Both the position numbers and the translations under genes were made by a program. From contig JAULJL010000002.1 in NCBI GenBank assembly GCA_030761205.1, positions 21,183,010 to 21,247,009 of the forward strand: 64,000 bases of DNA, written 5' to 3'. A model generated the notes under the pieces. That model saw nothing but the letters and a program-made list of their open reading frames with translations. It was not told where the DNA came from and made no database searches. Source of the stretch: Fremontodendron californicum. Lineage: Eukaryota; Streptophyta; Magnoliopsida; Malvales; Malvaceae. Shown here one piece after another: positions 62,341 through 64,000 of the stretch. Every line of letters begins with the position of its first letter. The first letter of the stretch is position 1.

Positions 62341-62740
62341 ATTTGCATCACTCATGAGCACTCATCTCTTTATCAAGCTTTTACATCTGCACAGTGTCGG
62401 CAAGCATTTGCATCATTCATGGGTATTTGCATTGGCATTATTCCATAAGCATCTGCATTTTACCTTTACATTTACATTCTTCATGGAATTCGCATTTGTG
62501 TCATCTCAAGCAATTGCCTTATTTCTAGAATCATTGCATTTTCATTATTGTGTGGTAATTGTATTTACACCATTTATAAACCAGTTACATGAATACAATT
62601 AGTAGGGGCATCTGCATCATGAAACATGGGCATCAATCCAGGCCATTTGCATTTGCACTAAGAAACATTTACATCAACCCAAGCATTTACATTTGCACCA
62701 TGAAGCATGAGCAGCTTGTTAAAAAGACATGTGCATCTGC
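62341..62740 (+). repeat. 'catttgcatca' degenerate repeat tract of D
   Basis: Short units built on 'catttgcatcatgaagcat' recur many times. They are the reverse complement of the B tract at 9520-10195. Confidence 0.8.
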
Positions 62741-64000
62741 ATCATTTCTCAAAGCTTCTGGTGGGAATATCTAGAATTTTACAGTTTTAAAAGTGAACAA
62801 GTCTTCGGTGATGATAGCTGAAGCCTCTGGTGGAGATATCCAGGGTTTTATAATTTTGAAAAATGAGAAATCTTCTTCTGGAGGAGTTACCCAGAATTTT
62901 ACAATGAGCAAGCCTTTGGTGGTGATAGCCAAAGCTTCTGGTGGGGATATCCAGAATTTTACAGTTTTAAAAGTGAACAAGTCTTCGGTGGTGATAGCTG
63001 AAGCCTCTGGTGGAGATATCCAGGGTTTTATAATTTTGAAAAATGAGAAATCTTCTTTTGGAGGAGTTATCCAGAATTTTATTCAACATGTGCATCTACA
63101 TCAAGAAGCATTTGCATCAATCTGAGTTAGTTGAATCTGCATCAAGAAATTTTGCATCAAATCAAGTCATTTACATTTGCATCAAAGACATTTGCACCAA
63201 TCTAAGTCATTTGCATCTACATCAGGAAGCGTTTGCATCAACTAAAGACATTTGCATTTGCATCATGAAGCATTTGCATCATTTCTTAAAGCTTTCAGGT
63301 ATAATCGAACTCATTTTGCTTCTCAAATGAGTCGAGCCCCAAGATCATCGTCGAGGTACTTTTTTTATTATTATGAACAAGTCTTCGGTGGTGATAGCTA
63401 AAGCCTCTGGTGGAGATATCCAGAGTTTTAAAATCCTTTGAAAAGGTAGAAAGTCTTCGGTGGTGATAGCTGAAGCTTCTGGAGGTGATACCCAAAATTT
63501 TTACAGTTTTCAAAAATGAGAAAAACTTTGGTGGTGATAGCTGAAGCTTCTAGATACCCAGAATTTTAAACACAGCTGAGAACAAGACAGGTTAAGGCCT
63601 CGAGACCATCGTCGAGGTCATTTCTATTCTTACAAATCGAATTCGTTTCCTTAAGACGAGTCGAGCCCCGAGATCATCGTCGAGGTACTTTTTTTTTATA
63701 TTATGAACAAGTCTTCGTGGTGATAGCTGAAGCCTCTGGTGGAGATATCCAGAGTTTTAAAATCTTTTGAAAAGGTAAAAAGTCTTTGGTAGTGATAGCT
63801 GAAGCTTCTGGAGGTGATACCCAGAATTTTTACAGTTTTAAAAATGAGCAAGACTTTGGTGGTGATAGCCGAAGCTTCTGGAGGAGATATCCAGAATTTT
63901 AAACACAGCTGAGAACAAGACAGGTTAAGGCCCCGAGACCATCGTCGAGGTTATTTCCTTTCTTGCAAATCGAATTCGCTTCCTTAAGACGGGTCGAGCC
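62741..64000 (+). repeat. Higher-order minisatellite of D 3' UTR
   Basis: Units with 'tcttcggtggtgatagctga' and 'cctctggtggagatatccag' (about 70 bp) are mixed with 'gagtcgagccccgagatcat' units. A 180-bp block repeats nearly unchanged at 62761 and 62941. A longer block recurs at about 333 bp ('cacagctgagaacaagacag' at 63571 and 63904). The tract continues past the window. Confidence 0.88.

Larger units (their letters stand above)
49991..64000 (+). mobile_element. Element D: pol-less Ogre-like retrotransposon (right end outside window)
   Basis: The order is 5' LTR (49991-55214), PBS (55217-55236), leader, repeat spacer, a core-less gag-like ORF (56772-57701), repeat spacer, full gag (58514-59962), a 3' region and a minisatellite-rich 3' UTR that runs off the window. 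There is no ORF1, protease, RT, RNase H or integrase. It matches B in layout and carries the same extra 3' module. It probably relied on enzymes from an A-like element. The left target bases would be AGATT (49986-49990). Confidence 0.88.

Noticed and set aside
1..64000. Host genes, tRNA or rRNA
   Set aside because: Apart from retroelement domains I saw no conserved coding sequence, and no cloverleaf or rRNA-like stretch that I could support by reading.

Overview
This window looks like plant (most likely eudicot) repeat-rich, AT-rich nuclear DNA. It is almost entirely nested LTR retrotransposons. I found no host gene, tRNA, rRNA or CRISPR array. Most of the elements belong to one group of giant Ty3/gypsy retrotransposons of the Tat/Ogre type. 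The signs are LTRs of about 5 kb, a common LTR edge (TGTAGACACCTAATTTTGT ... GGTTGCGACA), a primer-binding site TTGGCGACTCCACTGGGGAC, an extra ORF before gag, a DNGS protease, a probable intron between protease and reverse transcriptase, a second archaeal-type RNase H, and tandem repeats in the 3' untranslated region.

Layout. Element C (48559-49792, +) is a broken Tat-like pol fragment. Element B (minus strand, seen from 48558 down to 8424) lies inside C. B is a gag-only, pol-less member with 5' LTR 43695-48558. B was then hit by (i) element A, a complete 24.4-kb Ogre-like element (15367-39799, +) with target-site duplication ACTGG; (ii) a solo LTR at 12900-14403 with duplication GGAGT; (iii) a Copia-like solo LTR at 40741-42426; and (iv) a plus-strand LTR called E (1-2154 plus 7268-8423), itself split by a minus-strand solo LTR called F (2155-7267). 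To the right, a short LTR-like fragment G (49793-49990) interrupts C. Element D (49991 to beyond the right edge, +) lies inside G. D is another pol-less relative of B, with 5' LTR 49991-55214.

Element A carries, in order, 5' LTR, PBS, leader, ORF1 (DUF7745-like domain plus coiled coil), gag with two zinc knuckles, protease, candidate intron, reverse transcriptase, RNase H, archaeal RNase H, integrase with a visible DD35E triad, a 3' UTR with 72-bp and 70-bp repeats, a purine-rich tract and the 3' LTR. All frames contain stops or shifts, so it is probably immobile.

B and D look like a non-autonomous family. They have LTRs and 3' UTR like A but no ORF1 or pol, an extra module of about 0.8 kb after gag, and a stop codon at the same place in gag. 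D also has a second, core-less gag-like ORF that B lacks. They would have depended on enzymes from an A-like partner. The most interesting signals are this gag-only family, repeated duplication of the spacer-plus-gag-start module, and several minisatellites in LTRs and 3' UTRs that could seed satellites.
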